Shown here in pieces: positions 53,319 to 62,296 of a stretch of DNA of 64,000 nucleotides. The position numbers and the translations under genes were made by a program. This DNA comes from Acetobacteraceae bacterium (GTDB lineage: Bacteria > Pseudomonadota > Alphaproteobacteria > Acetobacterales > Acetobacteraceae). The notes below the pieces were generated by a model that saw nothing but the letters and a program-made list of their open reading frames with translations, did no database searches and had not been told where the DNA came from. Every line of letters begins with the position of its first letter. The stretch's first letter is position 1. The stretch is from contig JARLIM010000034.1 of assembly GCA_031291725.1 (NCBI GenBank), positions 1 to 64,000 on the forward strand, read 5' to 3'.

Positions 53319-54289
53319 CACGATTTCATGGCATTGGTCAGCAGCGACCCATCCCAATACTTATCAATCTCGCCTGAGACATCTTTCGGGATCACCCCCA
53401 AATCGTTGAACGCCTTGGCCTGCCGCTTGATCTGCTCCGGCGTGATGATCGGGCCGAGCTTGATGATCTCGGCGATCTTGAGCGACACGTCGGCATCCAG
53501 CCCGGTCATTGCGGCAATCGCTGCACCGAATTTCGGCGTGGCGGCACTCAATTCATGCATTTGCGACACATAGGCGCTCACGAAGCTCTGCACGGCGGCC
53601 CGCTTGCGATCCATGGCGGCCTTGTTGGCGACCAGCATGCCCAATTCCGCCCCCACCGCCTTGGAGGCGGAGTAGTCAAGATTCTTGGCGAAATAGCCGT
53701 AGCCCTTCATCACCGGGATGGATTCGAACGGTTCCCACGTGACGATTGCATCCACCTCGCCCTTGTCCAAAGCGGTGTCCAGATTGGTGCCGGCACCCTG
53801 GATATTGACCGCCGTGAACGAGTTGTAGGGAATGCCCTTCTCGATCAGGGTCGCGGCGAACTGGAACCAGACGGCCGAGCCGGGCGCGATGGCGATTTTC
53901 TTGCCCTTGATGTCGTCCCAACTGTCGAACTTGGTGCCGACGCGACCGATGACATATTTGGGCGAGGAGCCCACGCCCATCAAGCCGACCATGTTCGACG
54001 AGCCATTGGCCAAGGCGATGGCAAGGTCGGCTGGGCCCACGGCTGCGACATCGAGCGATCCTGCCAGCAGGGCGGTGCGGGCGTCGGCGTAGCGGACGAA
54101 TTCCACCAGCTTGATGTCCATGCCGGCTTTCTTCAGCACGTCACCAGCCAGAAGGATCGGGGCCAGATGGCCGACTTTCTCATAGCCCACTGTCAGGCTG
54201 ACGGGCGCGGTTTGGGCGCGCAGAGCGGTGGGTAGCACGGTGGCAAAGCCGAGGGCGGGAAGCCCTCCCAGGATCGTACGACGCTTCAT
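53318..54289 (-). CDS. NitT/TauT-type ABC transporter substrate-binding protein
   Basis: A 323-residue periplasmic receptor with signal peptide MKRRTILGGLPALGFATVLPTALRAQ. Mature segments GYEKVGHLAPILLAGDVLKKAGMDIKLVEF, ALLAGSLDVAAVGPADLAIALANG and DKGEVDAIVTWEPFE match SsuA/TauA/NMT1 receptors. Start at 54289. The upstream extension of the listed ORF lies in the intergenic and hydratase region. The ligand is not deducible. The linked amidase and CoA-transferase genes suggest a carboxylic or amide compound. Confidence 0.9.
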   Translation of the reverse strand: MKRRTILGGLPALGFATVLPTALRAQTAPVSLTVGYEKVGHLAPILLAGDVLKKAGMDIKLVEFVRYADARTALLAGSLDVAAVGPADLAIALANGSSNMVGLMGVGSSPKYVIGRVGTKFDSWDDIKGKKIAIAPGSAVWFQFAATLIEKGIPYNSFTAVNIQGAGTNLDTALDKGEVDAIVTWEPFESIPVMKGYGYFAKNLDYSASKAVGAELGMLVANKAAMDRKRAAVQSFVSAYVSQMHELSAATPKFGAAIAAMTGLDADVSLKIAEIIKLGPIITPEQIKRQAKAFNDLGVIPKDVSGEIDKYWDGSLLTNAMKS

Positions 54290-54320
54290 GAACCCTCTCC
54301 CTGATGGATGACCGTAGACT

Positions 54321-55124
54321 TTATCGACCGGTGAACACCGGCTCCCTCTTCTCGCGAAAGGCCAATTGTCCTTCACGATAGTCTGTGCTGGCGAAACAGG
54401 CTGCAACCAATGCATCGACCGCGCCAGCATCGCGATCGCGTTCTGCCTTCGTCATTTCCACCAGCGCCCGCTTGATCGCCCGCAGCGTGAGCGGTGCGTT
54501 GGCGGCGATGCGGGCGAGATAGGCGGTGGCGTCGGTGCGGAAGCTGTCAACGGGGAAGAGCGCGTTGATCACGCCCAGGCCTTGGGCTTCCTGCGCTTCC
54601 AGCACGCGGGCGGAGAGCAGCAGATCCGCCACCGGCCCCATGCCCAGCTTGCGCACCATCAAATCCGTCCCGCCATAGCCATAGCCGAGGCCGAGCCGCG
54701 CTGCGGGAATGCGGAAGCGGCTGCCGCTGGCCGCGATGCGCAGATCGCAGCACATCGCCAGCCCGAAACCGCCGCCATAGCAAATGCCGGATATCACCGC
54801 GACGGTCGGCTTCACGGCATCGGCCAGGGCCGCATTGCCGCGTGCTACCGCCCGGTCATATGCCGCCACCGCTGCCTCGCCGGTGCGCATAGTGCCGAAT
54901 TGCGAGATATCGGCCCCGGCGCAGAACGCCCGCTCTCCGGCCCCGGTGATGGCGATGACGCGCACCCCATCGTCTGCTTCGGCGCGCGCGACGCAATCGG
55001 CAAGGCCGGTCCACATATCGAAGGTCATCGCATTCATGCGGGCGGGCTGGTCGATGACCAACCACGCCACCCCGCCTTCGGCGCGATAGGCGATGTGCGG
55101 GATATGGGCCGAAACCGTCATCAC
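54321..55124 (-). CDS. Enoyl-CoA hydratase/isomerase
   Basis: A 267-residue crotonase-fold enzyme. Oxyanion-hole segments are ERAFCAGADISQF and VISGICYGGGFGLAMCCDLRIAASGSRFRIPAARLGLGYGYGG. It adds water across or isomerises an acyl-CoA double bond. The typical second catalytic Glu position is replaced (LGLGYGYGG), so the exact reaction is uncertain. The start overlaps the CaiB stop (ATGA), supporting a shared pathway through a CoA ester. Confidence 0.9.
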   Translation of the reverse strand: MMTVSAHIPHIAYRAEGGVAWLVIDQPARMNAMTFDMWTGLADCVARAEADDGVRVIAITGAGERAFCAGADISQFGTMRTGEAAVAAYDRAVARGNAALADAVKPTVAVISGICYGGGFGLAMCCDLRIAASGSRFRIPAARLGLGYGYGGTDLMVRKLGMGPVADLLLSARVLEAQEAQGLGVINALFPVDSFRTDATAYLARIAANAPLTLRAIKRALVEMTKAERDRDAGAVDALVAACFASTDYREGQLAFREKREPVFTGR

Positions 55125-56314
55125 ACCGCCCCCTCTGCGCGCAGATGGGCGATGGCGTCGGCGGCCATCCCGGCCTCGGTCAGCACGCTCTCGGTGTCAG
55201 CCCCTTTGCCAGGCAGCGGGCAGACCAGCGAGGCGGGGGTGCGGGAGAGAGTGATCGGCTGGCCGACCAAATTGATCTCACCACGTTCTGGATGCACAAC
55301 GCGCTGGGCGATGCCCAGATGCTGCACCTGCGGGTCGGCGAACACTTCGTCCATCTTGTAGATCGGCCCGGCGGGCACCGAATGCGCTTCCAACTTTTCC
55401 AGCATCGCCGCTGAAGTTTCGGCTGCGAAATACGGCGCGAGGAGTGCCATCAGCGCCGGGCGATTGCGATAGCGTGCCGCTCCGGTGGCGTAATCGGGAT
55501 GTGCGGCCAAGCCTTCCAGCTTCAACGCCGCGCACAGCGCCTTGAACTGGCCGTCACCGCCGACGCCGATATTGATAAAGCCGTCTGCCGTCCGCACCAC
55601 GCCCATCGGGGTTGAGTAGGGATGATCATTGCCTGCCTGCCCCGGCACCTCACCTTCGACCAGATAGCGGGCGGCCTGGAAGTCGCACAGCGAGATCTGC
55701 GCCTCCAGCAGCGAGGTATGCACCCACTGACCCAGGCCGGATTTCTCCCGCTCGGCGAGGGCGACCAGAATGCCGGTGGCGGCATAGATGCCAGCGGTGG
55801 AATCGGCCACTGCCACGCCCGCCCGCATCGGCCCGCCCCCTGGCTGCCCCGTCACCCACATCAGCCCGCCCATGCCTTGGGCGATCTGATCGAAACCGGC
55901 GCGGGTGCGATAGGGGCCGGTTTGGCCGAAGCCTGAGATCGAGGCCAGAATGATGCGCGGATTGACCGCCGACAGCGCCCCATAGCCGATACCCAGCCGC
56001 TCTTTGACGTCTGGGCGGTAATTCTCCACCACCACATCGGCGGTCTCCACCAGCTTCAGGAACACGCGCAGCCCCTCGGGCTTTTTCAGGTTGAGGGTCA
56101 TCGAGCGCTTGTTGCGATGCAGGTTTTGCATGTCGTAGCCAATGCGCGCACCGGACATGCCCTCATTTGGATCGACACCATCCGGCGGTTCGATCTTGAT
56201 CACATCCGCGCCGAAATCGGCCAAAACCCGGCAACAGGTCGGCCCGGCGCGCACGCGGGTGAGGTCGAGCACGCGCAGATGCGACAGAGCGGGTGAGGCA
56301 ACAGGGCGCGTCAT
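55121..56314 (-). CDS. CaiB/BaiF family CoA-transferase
   Basis: A 397-residue class III CoA-transferase that moves CoA between carboxylic acids. Marks are LRVLDLTRVRAGPTCCRVLADFGADVIKIEPPDGVDPNEG, FGQTGPYRTRAGFDQIAQGMGGLM and AVADSTAGIYAATGILVAL with the catalytic Asp. It probably activates the acid released by the amidase, whose stop it overlaps by four bases, before the hydratase acts. Confidence 0.93.
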   Translation of the reverse strand: MTRPVASPALSHLRVLDLTRVRAGPTCCRVLADFGADVIKIEPPDGVDPNEGMSGARIGYDMQNLHRNKRSMTLNLKKPEGLRVFLKLVETADVVVENYRPDVKERLGIGYGALSAVNPRIILASISGFGQTGPYRTRAGFDQIAQGMGGLMWVTGQPGGGPMRAGVAVADSTAGIYAATGILVALAEREKSGLGQWVHTSLLEAQISLCDFQAARYLVEGEVPGQAGNDHPYSTPMGVVRTADGFINIGVGGDGQFKALCAALKLEGLAAHPDYATGAARYRNRPALMALLAPYFAAETSAAMLEKLEAHSVPAGPIYKMDEVFADPQVQHLGIAQRVVHPERGEINLVGQPITLSRTPASLVCPLPGKGADTESVLTEAGMAADAIAHLRAEGAV

Positions 56315-57540
56315 GCGGGAGCTCCGTCGAAAAGGGGCGGGGACGGCATGGGGGCGAGGGCAGTCTGTATCGTGCAGGCGGCGGCCAGCAGCGCCAGATC
56401 AGCGCCGGGGCGGCCGACAAGTTGCACGGCGATGGGCAGGCCGCCGCTGTCGAGCCCAACCGGAATGGCAACCGCAGGCAAACCCAGGCCGTTCACCCAG
56501 CGGGTGAGGGCGGAGAGTTCGTAGAGCGTGCGGGCGGAGAAGCGCGATGTTGCCGGCTCGCAAACCTCCACCTCCGGCGTGCGGATGCGCATCACCGGCA
56601 GCAGAACGGCATCAGCATCACCGAGCAGAGTGCGCCAATCCTGCGTTTCCAGGCGGTGGAGTTCAGTCCGGGCGGCGCTCAGTGCGTCATCGCCAATCGA
56701 CAACCCTTTGCCGAGCCGGGCCGCCAGCACCGGATCCAGCCCGCCGGCTTCAATCCGGGCGCGATGGGCGCGGGCGGCTTCGGCTTGCATCACCGTCAGC
56801 ACCGGCGGATCGCAGGCGGCGATCAGCGGCAACAATGCGGTGTCGGAGGCGGTCAATCCAGCTCTGCCCAGTGCTGACACGGCCCGTTCCAAGCCGATGG
56901 CGATATCTGGCGCACAGCCCGCCGACACGTCGCGCGCCACACGCACGGACACCACCGGCGCGGAGGGGCGGGCGTCAAACATTTCTGCCACCTGCCGCAG
57001 CACTGCGCCGTTCTTGGCCAGGAAGCCCAACGTGTCGAGGGACGGTGCCAATTTCATTGTGCCTGTCACCGGGATCAACCCGTGCGTCGGCTTCCAGGCT
57101 GCCACGCCGCAACAATGCGCCGGGATCCGCAGCGAGCCTCCCGTGTCCGAGCCGAGCGCGAAATCCACCATCCGGGCCGCCACCGCCACCGCCGAGCCGG
57201 AGGACGATCCGCCGCAAATATGATGTGCGCTCCACGGGTTACATGGACGTCCCTGCACCGGATTGCCACCCGAGGGTTCGTAGGCCAGCGGCGTCATCGT
57301 GGTGAAACCGCTCAACTGCGCGCCCGCCGCCAATAATCGGGCTGCCACTGGGGCGTCAGTTGCAGGCAACGGGCCAAGGAGGGGTGTCAGGCCGCAACTG
57401 GGCTGATGTCCGGCCATCTCGACCAGATCCTTCAGCGCGAATTTCAGGCCGTTGAGTGGGCCGGTGGGGATTGGCGCGCGCCCTTCGGCGGTTGCCACAA
57501 AAGCACCAAAACGATCCGTCAGGCCGATCAACGGCCGCAC
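56311..57540 (-). CDS. Amidase-signature family amidase
   Basis: A 409-residue amidase with the Ser-cisSer-Lys triad visible: Lys in GLKFALKDLVEMAG, and the serines in CGGSSSGSAVAVAARMVDFALGSDTGGSLRIPAHCCGV. It hydrolyses an amide to acid and ammonia. As the first gene of the amidase-CaiB-ECH group it suggests that the imported substrate carries an amide or is converted into one. Confidence 0.92.
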   Translation of the reverse strand: MRPLIGLTDRFGAFVATAEGRAPIPTGPLNGLKFALKDLVEMAGHQPSCGLTPLLGPLPATDAPVAARLLAAGAQLSGFTTMTPLAYEPSGGNPVQGRPCNPWSAHHICGGSSSGSAVAVAARMVDFALGSDTGGSLRIPAHCCGVAAWKPTHGLIPVTGTMKLAPSLDTLGFLAKNGAVLRQVAEMFDARPSAPVVSVRVARDVSAGCAPDIAIGLERAVSALGRAGLTASDTALLPLIAACDPPVLTVMQAEAARAHRARIEAGGLDPVLAARLGKGLSIGDDALSAARTELHRLETQDWRTLLGDADAVLLPVMRIRTPEVEVCEPATSRFSARTLYELSALTRWVNGLGLPAVAIPVGLDSGGLPIAVQLVGRPGADLALLAAACTIQTALAPMPSPPLFDGAPA

Positions 57541-57684
57541 CTCAAAATGCCCGCGCGGGCCGGGTCTGCATCGGAATACCGTGTTGGCGATATGCGCAAG
57601 ACCAAGCCCCCATGATCGAAGATGGAAGCGTAGAACGGCTGTCTGAGTTTAAGGAATTGGAAAAGGTCGCAAGCAGTTTTCGTA

Positions 57685-58608
57685 TTACACGAAACCGGAT
57701 TGCCGCAGCCGGGCCAGCAGCAACGCGGTGGAGAGATCGAGTGGCGTGTCAGACGGCACGATCACATCCAGGTCGCGCAACGCCCAATCGTCCTCGATGC
57801 CCACCAGATGCAACCCCAGCGATTCCGCGAGCGGGCGCAGCGCCATTTCCGGCAGAATACCCACGCCCAACCCGTGCAGCACCATCTGGCACATCACTTC
57901 GAAGCTGCGCACCTGCACCCGGATTTTCATCACCTGCCCGGCCTCGCGCGCCTTGCCGACGGTGAGGCGATAGACGGCGGTGCCGGTATCGAGCGAGACG
58001 AATTCCTCGCCGAGCAATTCGGCAAACCGCACCTGTTGGCGGCCCACCAGCCGATGACCGGGCGGCACGGCCACCGCCAGACGGTCTTGCGCGTAAGGGT
58101 GCGTGTCAAAACCATGCACCACCACGCCGCGCACAATCACGCCCAGATCGGCCTGTTTGCGTTCCAGTGCGAGCAGGGTCTCCGTTGTGGGCCGCTCTTC
58201 GAGGTCGATCTTGATATCGGGATGATCGCGCGCAAAGCCTGCCAGATCGGCGGCGAGGCGATGCACCAAAGCGGAACTGGAGGCGACCACCCTGATTCGC
58301 CCCCGCGTGCCGTCACGCTGTTCATCCATATTGGCGGCGAATTGGTCGGCCAGACGCAGCACGGATTGCGCATAGCGTTCCGCCACCACGCCCGCCTGCG
58401 TCAATTCGACACCATGCGGCAGACGTCGCACCAGCTTGGTGCCGGCCTCTTCTTCCAGCAGACGCAGCCTGCGACTGGCGGCAGAGACCGCCATGTTCAA
58501 CTTCTCCGCCGCCCGGCTGAGGCTGCGCCGCTCGCAAATTGCCACGAACAGACGCAGCGAATGCAGATCGTGATGGAACATGTGGCCTGCCGCCCGCGTG
58601 TCTGCCAC
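57685..58608 (-). CDS. LysR-family regulator of the amidase/NitT cluster
   Basis: A 307-residue LysR protein (LHSLRLFVAICERRSLSRAAEKLNMAVSAASRRLRLLEEEAGTKLVRRLPHGVELTQAG). The ATG at 58608 or the one at 58581 may be the real start. It lies between the a/b hydrolase and the amidase, all on the same strand, with 144 bases before the amidase gene, and likely controls the catabolic operon. Confidence 0.9.
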   Translation of the reverse strand: MADTRAAGHMFHHDLHSLRLFVAICERRSLSRAAEKLNMAVSAASRRLRLLEEEAGTKLVRRLPHGVELTQAGVVAERYAQSVLRLADQFAANMDEQRDGTRGRIRVVASSSALVHRLAADLAGFARDHPDIKIDLEERPTTETLLALERKQADLGVIVRGVVVHGFDTHPYAQDRLAVAVPPGHRLVGRQQVRFAELLGEEFVSLDTGTAVYRLTVGKAREAGQVMKIRVQVRSFEVMCQMVLHGLGVGILPEMALRPLAESLGLHLVGIEDDWALRDLDVIVPSDTPLDLSTALLLARLRQSGFV

Positions 58609-58619
58609 TCGGATGCCGC

Positions 58620-59501
58620 CTATTTCATCCCGGTGATCGAAGCCGCCATCGCGCGCGGGTCACGTGCGGGCCAGCGACCGGCATCGACCTGGGCGAGGAA
58701 ATCACCAAGGATGTCATTGAACATCTGCGGTGCTTCCAGATTGATGGTGTGACCGCAATTCGGCATCACCGACAGCGCCGCGGACGGGATGGTGCGCTTC
58801 ATCAGCAAGGCGGGCGGCAGGCAGGGCCAATCCTCATCGCCGGTCAGGATCAGCGTCGGCACCGACAATGCGGCCATCTCGGCGGTGAGGTGATACAGCG
58901 ACGGGCGCTCTTTTTGGCAACCCAGTTGGGTATTGGCCGAGCCGAGGGCGGAGTGTTCGGCCAAATGCTGTTTGAAGATGGCGAAGCCGCGCGGGTCTTT
59001 GGCCTCGAACTGCACGCGCGTCGGGCCATAGGCGTAGCGTTCGGCGAAGGCGGCCATGCCGTCTTGCAGCAGAGCGGCCACAACCGTGTCCGCCTCCGCT
59101 TGGAATTGCGCGCGCTTATCCGGTTCCGCCCCATACCCGCAGCCAGCGACGCACAGCGACAATGCGCGGGTAGGATGGCGGAATCCGAAATGCAGCGTGG
59201 CGAACCCACCCATCGACAGGCCGCAAATATGCGCCGTCTCGATCCCCAGATGGTCGAGCACCGCTTTGATGTCATCGGCTGCCCGCGCCTGACTGTAAGA
59301 ACTGGCTTTCTCCGGCACGTCTGACGGCGGATAACCACGTGCTGCGTAGGAAATCGCCCGGTAGCGCCGCCCAAAATGCTGCATCTGGGCGTCCCAACTG
59401 CGATGATCGCCCGCGAATTCATGCACGAAGATCAGCGGCACACCGGAGCCAACGTCTTCGTAATGCAGGCGGATACCATCGTCGGTGGTGGCATAGGGCA
59501 T
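58620..59501 (-). CDS. Alpha/beta hydrolase (enol-lactonase/MhpC-like)
   Basis: A 293-residue serine hydrolase. IRLHYEDVGSGVPLIFVHEFAGDHRSWDAQM opens the fold, the nucleophile elbow is HICGLSMGGFATLHFG with catalytic Ser, LILTGDEDWPCLPP supplies the acid and PNCGHTINLEAPQMF the His. Similar proteins cleave enol-lactones or carbon-carbon bonds in aromatic catabolism. It heads the minus-strand catabolic series, 11 bases before the LysR gene. Confidence 0.9.
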   Translation of the reverse strand: MPYATTDDGIRLHYEDVGSGVPLIFVHEFAGDHRSWDAQMQHFGRRYRAISYAARGYPPSDVPEKASSYSQARAADDIKAVLDHLGIETAHICGLSMGGFATLHFGFRHPTRALSLCVAGCGYGAEPDKRAQFQAEADTVVAALLQDGMAAFAERYAYGPTRVQFEAKDPRGFAIFKQHLAEHSALGSANTQLGCQKERPSLYHLTAEMAALSVPTLILTGDEDWPCLPPALLMKRTIPSAALSVMPNCGHTINLEAPQMFNDILGDFLAQVDAGRWPARDPRAMAASITGMK

Positions 59502-59582
59502 CGGTGTCTCTCCCGTTCAACCGGCAAAACGCCGCTTCAGCGTCGGTGTCATGCCCATCATAGACGTCAGATTGGACAATAT

Positions 59583-59891
59583 TCACCCCCGATAACGGAG
59601 GGCATCGACCAGTAAGGCGCATGCAGCCGAAGGTTTGCGGCGGTTGGTATGATAGAGGCGATCGCCGGAAGGCGGCGAGCCCCCGTGTGCAACAACACGG
59701 AACAGCCGACCTTGGGCCATGATGTCGATCACGTGATCCTTCATGACACAGGCCAGATCGAATCCGGCCTAGACGGCACGCGGGAACATGCCGGCATTGT
59801 GGAGCGCCACCTGCCCCTCCACGCGCAACCGCCACTCTCGCACGCCCTGTTCCAACTCCCACGCCTCAAGCCCGCCAGCGATTGGCGGTTG
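59583..59891 (-). pseudogene. C-terminal remnant of a LysR-family regulator
   Basis: The minus-strand frame reads GLEAWELEQGVREWRLRVEGQVALHNAGMFPRAV, an in-frame TAG, then AGFDLACVMKDHVIDIMAQGRLFRVVAHGGSPPSGDRLYHTNRRKPSAACALLVDALRYRG and stop. This is the classic end of a LysR effector domain (usually LRVEGQ...AGLGIAYVPEDLV...PSPAFALLVDALRYRG). The helix-turn-helix part is missing and the TAG interrupts it. It lies between the hydrolase gene and minC. Confidence 0.8.
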
Positions 59892-59955
59892 CAGATTGCG
59901 GCAGCGGCTTATATTGGCCTTTGACTCGACGGAGCCGCCGAGTCACCTTTGACCT

Positions 59956-60657
59956 ATGCGAAATGAGATAGTCCCCCGTATGCAGGTGCGAGGCCGTTCC
60001 TTTATGGCCTTTGTCATCGGGCCCGAAGCGCCGCTGCCGCTCTGGCTGAGCGCGCTTGACGCACAGATGCAGCGTTCGCCCGGATTCTTCGAGGCGCGCC
60101 CGGTTATTGTTGATTTCGCTGCCTTAAATCCGAACGATCCCGGCACGGACACGCTTATCGCTGCGCTTGAAAGCCGAGGGCTCAGTGTGATCGACGTCGA
60201 GAACGCGGGCGATCTGCCAAGTGCCGATCCCTGGCGTCGCCGGCTTGTTGGCGGGCGCGATACCGGCGTTGCGAAGCTGCCCGCGGAAGCCGTGGCGGCG
60301 CCGAAGCCAGCCGACGAACCATCATCGCCCCCCTCGCTCATCCTTGATGACCCAATCCGGTCAGGTCAGTCTGTGCTGTTCCTCAAGGGGGATGTCGTCG
60401 CCAATGGCTTTGTCTCATCGGGCGCGGAGATCCTTGCCAGCGGCTCTATCCACATCTATGGCGCGTTGCGCGGTCGTGCCATCGCGGGCGCGCTCGGCGA
60501 CGCTCATGCGCGAATCTTCTGCCAGAAATTCGAAGCAGAGTTGGTTTCAATCGACGGGTACTACAGCACCGCCGATGACTTTGATCCGGCTCTGCGCGGT
60601 CGGGCCGTGCAAATACGCCTGCTCAACGATGCCATCAGCATCACGCCACTTGGCTAA
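59956..60657 (+). CDS. minC: Septum site-determining protein MinC
   Basis: A 233-residue inhibitor of FtsZ assembly. The N-terminal domain VRGRSFMAFVIGPEAPLPLWLSALDAQMQRSPGFFEARPVIVDFAAL and the C-terminal beta-helix FLKGDVVANGFVSSGAEILASGSIHIYGALRGRAIAGALGDAHARIFCQKFEAELVSIDGYY are typical, joined by a proline-rich linker. It works with MinD to block division at the poles. minD follows 16 bases later. Confidence 0.94.
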   Translation: MRNEIVPRMQVRGRSFMAFVIGPEAPLPLWLSALDAQMQRSPGFFEARPVIVDFAALNPNDPGTDTLIAALESRGLSVIDVENAGDLPSADPWRRRLVGGRDTGVAKLPAEAVAAPKPADEPSSPPSLILDDPIRSGQSVLFLKGDVVANGFVSSGAEILASGSIHIYGALRGRAIAGALGDAHARIFCQKFEAELVSIDGYYSTADDFDPALRGRAVQIRLLNDAISITPLG

Positions 60658-60673
60658 CTACAGGGAACCGGAC

Positions 60674-61489
60674 ATGGCCAAAGTTGTCGTCGTCACATCT
60701 GGCAAGGGGGGTGTTGGCAAAACCACCTCCACCGCTGCCCTCGGTGCGGCCCTCGCTCAAAGCGGCGAACGCGTGGTCGTCGTCGATTTCGACGTGGGGT
60801 TGCGCAACCTTGATCTCATCATGGGGGCCGAGCGCCGCGTGGTGTTTGATTTGATCAATGTGATCCAGGGCGATGCAAAGCTCACGCAGGCATTGATCCG
60901 CGACAAGCGGCTGGAAAACCTGATGTTGCTTCCCGCATCCCAGACACGGGATAAGGACGCGCTGACCGGCGAAGGCGTTGCCCGCGTGATCGCCGAACTG
61001 CGCGAGAGCTTCGATTGGGTTCTGTGCGACAGCCCTGCCGGCATCGAACGCGGTGCGTTACTGGCGATGCACCACGCGGATATCGCCGTGGTCGTCACCA
61101 ACCCCGAAGTGTCCTCCGTGCGTGACAGCGACCGCATCATCGGCATGCTTGACAGCACCACCGAGCGCGCTGAGCGCGGCGAGCGTATTGAAAAGCATCT
61201 GCTGCTCACCCGCTACGACCCGGCGCGGGCCCAGCGTGGCGACATGCTGTCGGTGGAGGATGTGCTGGAAATTCTGTCCATCCCGCTTCTTGGCATCATC
61301 CCCGAAAGCCAGGAGGTGCTGCGTGCGTCCAATGTCGGCTCCCCCGTCACCCTCAACGCGCCGGTCAGCGCCCCGGCCCGTGCTTACAGCGATGCCGTGC
61401 GGCGCCTTCGTGGTGAGATCGTGGAGATGACCATTCCCTCCGACAAGATCGGGTTGGTGGCTCGCCTGTTCGGGCGGCGCGTGGCATGA
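60674..61489 (+). CDS. minD: Septum site-determining ATPase MinD
   Basis: A 271-residue deviant Walker A ATPase ([22 protein letters not shown]), with [26 protein letters not shown] and a C-terminal amphipathic membrane-targeting helix [12 protein letters not shown]. It recruits MinC and MinE to the membrane. Start at 60674 (GGGAACCGGAC upstream). The listed ORF begins far upstream inside minC in another frame. Overlaps minE by four bases. Confidence 0.97.
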   Translation: MAKVVVVTSGKGGVGKTTSTAALGAALAQSGERVVVVDFDVGLRNLDLIMGAERRVVFDLINVIQGDAKLTQALIRDKRLENLMLLPASQTRDKDALTGEGVARVIAELRESFDWVLCDSPAGIERGALLAMHHADIAVVVTNPEVSSVRDSDRIIGMLDSTTERAERGERIEKHLLLTRYDPARAQRGDMLSVEDVLEILSIPLLGIIPESQEVLRASNVGSPVTLNAPVSAPARAYSDAVRRLRGEIVEMTIPSDKIGLVARLFGRRVA

Positions 61490-61752
61490 ACGGCTTCCTG
61501 AGCTTTTTTCGCAAGCGTCCCACGGCCAACCTGGCGCGCGAGCGGCTGCAGATATTGCTGTCGCATGAGCGCGCCTCGGCCGGACAAGAAGGGCTCGTCA
61601 ATACCTTGCGCGAGGAAATTCTTGCCGTCATTGCCAAGCACATTCACGTCAACCGCGATCAGGTGCAGGTGAAGGTGGAACGCCACGGCGAAGCATCGAT
61701 CCTGGAGATCGATGTCACGATGCCGGTGCACCGCATGACACTGCCAACGTAA
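61486..61752 (+). CDS. minE: Cell division topological specificity factor MinE
   Basis: An 88-residue MinE. The N-terminal membrane/MinD-binding part is [27 protein letters not shown], and the dimerisation half has [22 protein letters not shown]. It drives pole-to-pole oscillation of MinCD. ATGA overlap with minD. A hairpin follows 12 bases after the stop. Confidence 0.96.
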   Translation: MNGFLSFFRKRPTANLARERLQILLSHERASAGQEGLVNTLREEILAVIAKHIHVNRDQVQVKVERHGEASILEIDVTMPVHRMTLPT

Positions 61753-61763
61753 CAGCACGGCCC

Positions 61764-61800
61764 CGATGGTGGCGAAGTCGCGCCAATCCCGCCACCATCG
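61764..61800 (+). terminator. Hairpin after minE
   Basis: CGATGGTGGCG pairs exactly with CGCCACCATCG (11-base stem, 15-base loop), 12 bases after the minE stop. There is no U tract, but position and stem strength suggest the end of the min operon. Confidence 0.6.
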
Positions 61801-62296
61801 CACGAAGCCCGCTATTGCATATTGCGATCTCCGACATCGACGGCCGCCTCATGGCGCCAGAGCAACATCCAACCTGACTGACCGCGCAGCGGCTCAGCCA
61901 TGTTGGACGTTGCTCTCGTTTGAGTCACTGTAGCGTGCTTATTATACAATATTGAATTGTTATATGTTTATCGACAATTGAAACAATGCTATAAGAAATT
62001 GAATTGTTTTATGATAATGGATAAAATCAATTTGTAACCCAGTGCAATTTTTTGATGAGTTTTGAAAAGATTTCAAAGGCAAAAATTGCAACCATTTGAT
62101 TATAAATGATTTATATATTTATCGAGATTCGCCAGCCTCGTGCCGGTTGATTTGAATCAAGACAAATAGAGAAAATTAAAGTAATTATCCCGTCAGAAGC
62201 CAAAAAATATTGATGGCTCATAAGAAAAATATTGCTGTGTTAACGGCTTTTCGCGACCGCTCAGAAGGCGGCGGGAGTTGTCGGGAGGTTGGTCAT
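61801..62296. promoter_or_regulatory. AT-rich intergenic region upstream of the curli-type genes
   Basis: About 500 bases without a gene. From about 61930 to 62200 the DNA is strikingly AT-rich against the surrounding high-GC sequence. Near-identical motifs recur: ATATTGAATTGTTATATG (about 61950) and AAATTGAATTGTTTTATG (about 61995), and CAATTGAAACAAT lies between them. Such regions often bind H-NS/MvaT- or Ros-like silencers or LuxR-type activators. A GGGAGG ribosome site sits at 62283-62288. Confidence 0.55.

Noticed and set aside
54289-54430. N-terminal extension of the NitT binding protein ORF
   Set aside because: The extension has no signal-peptide character. A proper signal peptide begins at the ATG at 54289.
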